A stretch of 7,787 bases of DNA from Candidatus Bipolaricaulota bacterium (GTDB lineage Bacteria > Bipolaricaulota > Bipolaricaulia > Bipolaricaulales > Bipolaricaulaceae), in assembly GCA_021129895.1 (NCBI GenBank), contig JAJOKL010000124.1, positions 3,297 to 11,083 of the forward strand. Direction: 5' to 3'. The notes beneath the pieces were generated by a model. The model saw nothing but the letters and a program-made list of their open reading frames with translations. It was not told the DNA's origin and did no database searches. Below, piece by piece: positions 5,386 through 7,787 of this stretch (positions within the stretch are counted from its first letter, which is position 1; the number at the start of each line of letters is the position of its first letter). A program made the translations under genes and the position numbers.

Positions 5386-5874
5386 ATGATGTGGATCGCG
5401 ATGGAAGAAACTTGGCTCGAAGAGGTGCGCGCGGAACTGCAAAAACTCTCCGCCCGGGGGTTGAGCCTGCTGGTGAGAAAGGGGGGACAGGAACTCTTCT
5501 CCTCTCCCAAGGAGGGCCTCAAGCCCCTCCTCGCCGCGATTCAAGCCCTGGGGGAGGAGATGCGGGGAGCCTGGGTCATCGACAAGGTGGTGGGAGGGGC
5601 GGCGGCCAAGCTCCTGGTATACGCGGGTGTCGGCGGGGTCATCGCCGCCGTGGCATCGCGCCCCGCGGTGGAGACGCTCCGCGCCGCATGCATCCCCATA
5701 GAAGCTCTCGACATCGTGGAACTGATACGGGGGCGATCCGGCGGCCCCTGCCCCTTCGAGGTGTTGGCAGGGGAGATCGAGGATCCCGCGGTCTTCTTCC
5801 GCGAGCTCAGCCGCAGGCTAGGGAATGGGGGTGCTCCGAACGGAGAAGATTGTAAAAGCCGTTCGGGACGCTGA
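5386..5874 (+). CDS. DUF1893 (TM1506-type, deaminase-fold) protein
   Basis: 162 residues, cytosolic. It matches DUF1893, typified by Thermotoga TM1506 and common in anaerobic Firmicutes, Thermotogae and archaea; the fold belongs to the cytidine-deaminase superfamily, but no reaction is established. Visible blocks: a SLLVRKGGQELFSS beta-hairpin (27-40), E-G-L-K-P-L-L (43-49), the hallmark V-I-D-K-V-V-G-G-A-A-A-K-L-L-V-Y-A-G-V (64-82), S-R-P-A-V-E-T-L (91-98), and G-G-P-C-P-F-E (119-125), where the family has a G-x-C-P-M-E motif. Asp66, Lys67 and Cys122 are the likely functional residues; the full deaminase HxE/PCxxC set is not apparent, as in TM1506. The start at 5386 follows GAGGT; 5389 or 5401 are alternatives. 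It stands alone on the plus strand, diverging from cysS and convergent with the abiE genes. A 7-bp inverted repeat (CGTTCGG/CCGAACG, 5860-5882) spans the stop but has no T-run. Confidence 0.85.
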   Translation: MMWIAMEETWLEEVRAELQKLSARGLSLLVRKGGQELFSSPKEGLKPLLAAIQALGEEMRGAWVIDKVVGGAAAKLLVYAGVGGVIAAVASRPAVETLRAACIPIEALDIVELIRGRSGGPCPFEVLAGEIEDPAVFFRELSRRLGNGGAPNGEDCKSRSGR

Positions 5875-6198
5875 ACCGAACGCCCGAGGCACGCGGTAAA
5901 TCGGTGCAAACACTTTCCCCTCGACTCCCCCGGAGCAGAAAGGAACACGATCCGCCACGCCCATGATCGGGTGAGATCCCCCGTGCCCGCGTACATGACG
6001 GTGGATCCTCTCGGTACAGGAGACCGAAGGGGAACGGAGGGCACCCGCTCGTCTTCGAATCAGCAACCGGGGCTAGAACTTGAATCTTGGCATCAAAGGC
6101 AAAGCCGCGACCACCGCTTTTAGACCGAGGTTAACGGAGAAGCTATGATGACTGGGGAGCAACTCGGACTGCAGGGTGATAGAAAAACTGGGGGGATC
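5875..6198. other. Gene-poor region between the DUF1893 and abiEii genes
   Basis: I see no supported gene, tRNA or known riboswitch in these 324 bp. Small inverted repeats are present (for example TCGGT/ACCGA near 6018-6034). From 6198 down to 6073 the minus strand stays open in the same frame as abiEii, directly after its stop, for about 41 codons, ending P-R-F-K-F-stop. It has no good start, so it is not called as a gene, but it may be the remnant of an older 3' coding end. Copy 2 of the 29-bp dispersed repeat lies within it. Confidence 0.5.
6063..6091. repeat. Dispersed 29-bp repeat, copy 2
   Basis: Matches 4990-5018 at 25 of 29 positions, same orientation, about 1.07 kb away. The two copies bracket the compound inverted repeat and the DUF1893 gene. 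CCGCTTTTAG, also present upstream of copy 1, lies shortly after this copy. Confidence 0.7.
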
Positions 6199-7050
6199 CT
6201 ATGGGGTAAGGAGCTTTGCCAGCTTGGCCAAGAACTCCAAGACTTTGGCCCAGACCGTGTCGAAGCCCATGGTAGCGTTTGGCGGCAGCAAATACGTCAA
6301 GTTCCTTTGCCAGTCCGCTTTGAATTCCTCCCGCCAGGCTTTCAGGCGCCCCAAGTCGATGTGGGGAGGGAGGCCTTTCGCCGTCATCTTGATCGGAAGC
6401 GCCCTCGCGAGGAAGTCAATGTCTACGGGTGTTCGATCCAAAAGCTGGGCGATGTCATAAAGATCGCGGGCGATCGCGTACCTACGTTGTCCGGCTAGGG
6501 CTCGAACCTTCTCCGCCAGCACTTCCGAAAGGGAGTAACAGGGGACCCGGACGCCGCTCAGCAAGTCCTTATCGGAATAGGGATGGATAACCTCTTGCCA
6601 TGAGGGCGGAAAGACCACCCTTTCGTCCAGCGTGACGTCCAACCGGATGGCCCTCGGATCGCCGGCGCGCCGCAGCGGCCCCCGGTAGTAGATGCGAGCT
6701 TGGTAGGTCTCCTTGCCGTACTCGTCTTCTATGACTTCCACCCGGGGAGGGCGGACGCTGAAGTCGATTTGCCAACTCCCCTCCGCCGCGCGAACGAGAT
6801 CCGAGATCCGCTCCTCCAGGGCCCGGGCGTCCAGGCGGCGGGTGGCTGTAAAGTCCAGGTCCTCGGAGAACCTGTATCCCGGGTAATAGCACTTCCGCAG
6901 GCAGGTGCCTCCTTTGAAAAGCCATGCCTTGGCCCACTCCTGTCGGTATAGCGATGCCAGAAAGCAGCCCAGCACGTAATCCAGGTCCACGAGCACGGGG
7001 TCGACGCCCCACCCGCCTGCCAAGCGCCGTACCTCGGCCTCACGGATCAT
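6199..7050 (-). CDS. abiEii: AbiEii-family nucleotidyltransferase toxin of a type IV toxin-antitoxin system
   Basis: 283 residues, cytosolic. The N-terminal nucleotidyltransferase core has F-K-G-G-T (45-49) followed by R-F-S-E-D-L-D-F (60-67), the DNA polymerase-beta-type metal site (Asp64, Asp66), with a third acidic candidate in I-R-L-D-V-T-L-D (135-142; Asp138 or Asp142). The AbiEii motif L-S-E-V-L-A-E-K-V-R-A-L (174-185) and R-D-L-Y-D-I (195-200) supply the conserved Lys181 and Asp199. All are intact, so the toxin should be active. AbiEii is a GTP-binding bacteriostatic toxin; related MenT enzymes add nucleotides to the tRNA acceptor end. The ATG starts 4 nt after the abiEi stop with no clear Shine-Dalgarno site, so coupled translation is likely. 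Codons here look less G/C-rich at third positions than in panB or cysS, consistent with horizontal acquisition. A second, C-terminal helical region (about 205-283) is less conserved. Confidence 0.92.
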   Translation of the reverse strand: MIREAEVRRLAGGWGVDPVLVDLDYVLGCFLASLYRQEWAKAWLFKGGTCLRKCYYPGYRFSEDLDFTATRRLDARALEERISDLVRAAEGSWQIDFSVRPPRVEVIEDEYGKETYQARIYYRGPLRRAGDPRAIRLDVTLDERVVFPPSWQEVIHPYSDKDLLSGVRVPCYSLSEVLAEKVRALAGQRRYAIARDLYDIAQLLDRTPVDIDFLARALPIKMTAKGLPPHIDLGRLKAWREEFKADWQRNLTYLLPPNATMGFDTVWAKVLEFLAKLAKLLTP

Positions 7051-7054
7051 GGTG

Positions 7055-7787
7055 CTATGGCCCGCGGGTCAGGCCGGGCACGTTGATCCGAACGCGCCAG
7101 CGGCTCTCGTACCGGCCGCCGGGAGGGCCGCCGGGATCTAGCGGCGCGTATCCGCCGGTCAGACGAGATCGCCACCTCTCAAGTCGGCTCTCCCGGTCAG
7201 GCAGATCTAATTTCGGTCCTAGACGTTCTGCCAGGAACCCGAGGCGTTTGTAGATGGCCCCGGAGTTCATCCGCTCGAGGTAATCGTCCACCTTGTCCCA
7301 GTCGATCCCTTCCGCGGTTGGGAGCATCGCCATCACCAGGAGGATGCCGCCGCAGAGTTCCGGGTGGTCCAGTGCATCTATCAAGGTCTTCTCCCGGTCG
7401 GTGACAGTGAACTCGCCCCTCTCGGTGGTTCGTTTGATGTGGCCGAAGAATTTGTGGGGCTGGACGCGCACGAACCTGTACTGGACCCCCAGCACAACCC
7501 GGGCGGACTGCGTCTTCCGCTGGGTGGTTTGGACGAACACCGTACGGGGGACCTGTTCTGTCCAGCCCCAATAGTGGCAGGCCGACCAATAGGCTACGCT
7601 GGCCGGCTCGGCGAGGTGGCAGGCAATCACCAGGGCGTCCTCCGACCAGGTGGCCTCCGGCCCCGCCTCAAGGGGGATGATCAGGTACTTACCCTTGCTC
7701 AGGCGTTCGATCCACCCCCCTTCCTGGAGGAAATGGAGTACCCGCCAAGTTTTGCTTTTGGGGCGCCCTAACGCCTCGGCGAACTCT
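7055..7787 (-). CDS. abiEi: AbiEi-family antitoxin/transcriptional repressor, N-terminus outside the window
   Basis: 243 C-terminal residues are visible; the frame is open through the right edge. The visible start resembles the winged-helix N-terminal region (E-F-A-E-A-L-G-R-P-K-S-K-T-W-R-V-L, then G-G-W-I-E-R-L-S-K-G-K-Y). The middle has W-S-E-D-A-L-V-I-A and A-S-V-A-Y-W-S-A-C-H-Y-W-G-W-T-E-Q. The AbiEi hallmark T-V-T-D-R-E-K-T-L-I-D-A-L-D-H-P-E-L-C-G-G follows, then Y-K-R-L-G-F-L-A-E-R. In the family the N-terminal domain binds inverted repeats in the abiE promoter for negative autoregulation, and the C-terminal domain neutralises AbiEii without stable complex formation (type IV). A GTG at 7630 is open to a short start but would remove the winged helix, so the gene very likely starts beyond 7787. 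The C-terminus is Pro/Gly/Arg-rich. Confidence 0.9.
   Translation of the reverse strand, partial: EFAEALGRPKSKTWRVLHFLQEGGWIERLSKGKYLIIPLEAGPEATWSEDALVIACHLAEPASVAYWSACHYWGWTEQVPRTVFVQTTQRKTQSARVVLGVQYRFVRVQPHKFFGHIKRTTERGEFTVTDREKTLIDALDHPELCGGILLVMAMLPTAEGIDWDKVDDYLERMNSGAIYKRLGFLAERLGPKLDLPDRESRLERWRSRLTGGYAPLDPGGPPGGRYESRWRVRINVPGLTRGP

Noticed and set aside
6055..6062. TTCGAATC resembling a tRNA T-loop
   Set aside because: The flanking bases do not form a T-stem, and no anticodon or acceptor stem can be built around it.
5541..6066. Minus-strand open frames opposite DUF1893 and into the 5875-6198 region
   Set aside because: Antisense to a recognised gene, with low-complexity products, no ribosome-binding site and no family resemblance.

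Overview
The window comes from a G+C-rich bacterial chromosome. Shine-Dalgarno sites are strong (panB, cysS), and GTG and TTG starts occur alongside ATG. Its gene set mixes ordinary bacterial housekeeping (panB, cysS) with families best known from archaea and deep-branching, often thermophilic bacteria (a UPF0282-type metallo-beta-lactamase protein and a TM1506/DUF1893 protein). A deep-branching lineage such as Bipolaricaulota/Acetothermia would fit, but this is an impression from gene content; no taxonomic marker was tested.

Layout. Left block, minus strand: panB (1355-2212), a U32-peptidase-like TIM-barrel protein (305-1255) and the start of a P1/S58 (DmpA-type) aminopeptidase (296 to the left edge), in that order of transcription. 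The gap between panB and the U32 gene holds two 28-bp arrays of a 7-bp unit, and one array supplies the panB stop codon. Centre: a plus-strand UPF0282-like metallohydrolase (2313-3407) runs divergently from panB and converges on minus-strand cysS (TTG start 4791). The two 3' ends overlap by 116 bp, and cysS carries an abnormal 41-residue tail confined almost entirely to that overlap.

Right of cysS lies about 590 bp without a convincing gene. It holds a dispersed-repeat copy and a roughly 240-bp compound inverted repeat made of nested hairpins, which ends 3 bp before the ribosome-binding site of a DUF1893 gene (5386-5874, +). A second gene-poor stretch (5875-6198) carries another copy of the dispersed repeat. 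The window ends with an AbiE type IV toxin-antitoxin pair on the minus strand: antitoxin/repressor abiEi (runs off the right edge) followed by nucleotidyltransferase toxin abiEii.

How the genes may work together. panB makes the pantoate precursor of pantothenate/CoA. Some P1/S58 enzymes release N-terminal beta-alanine from peptides, and beta-alanine is the other half of pantothenate, so the left operon could join both branches; this is inference. abiEi/abiEii is a self-contained defence or growth-control module. The most unusual DNA is non-coding: the heptamer arrays, the nested-hairpin element and the paired 29-bp repeats that bracket the DUF1893 gene.
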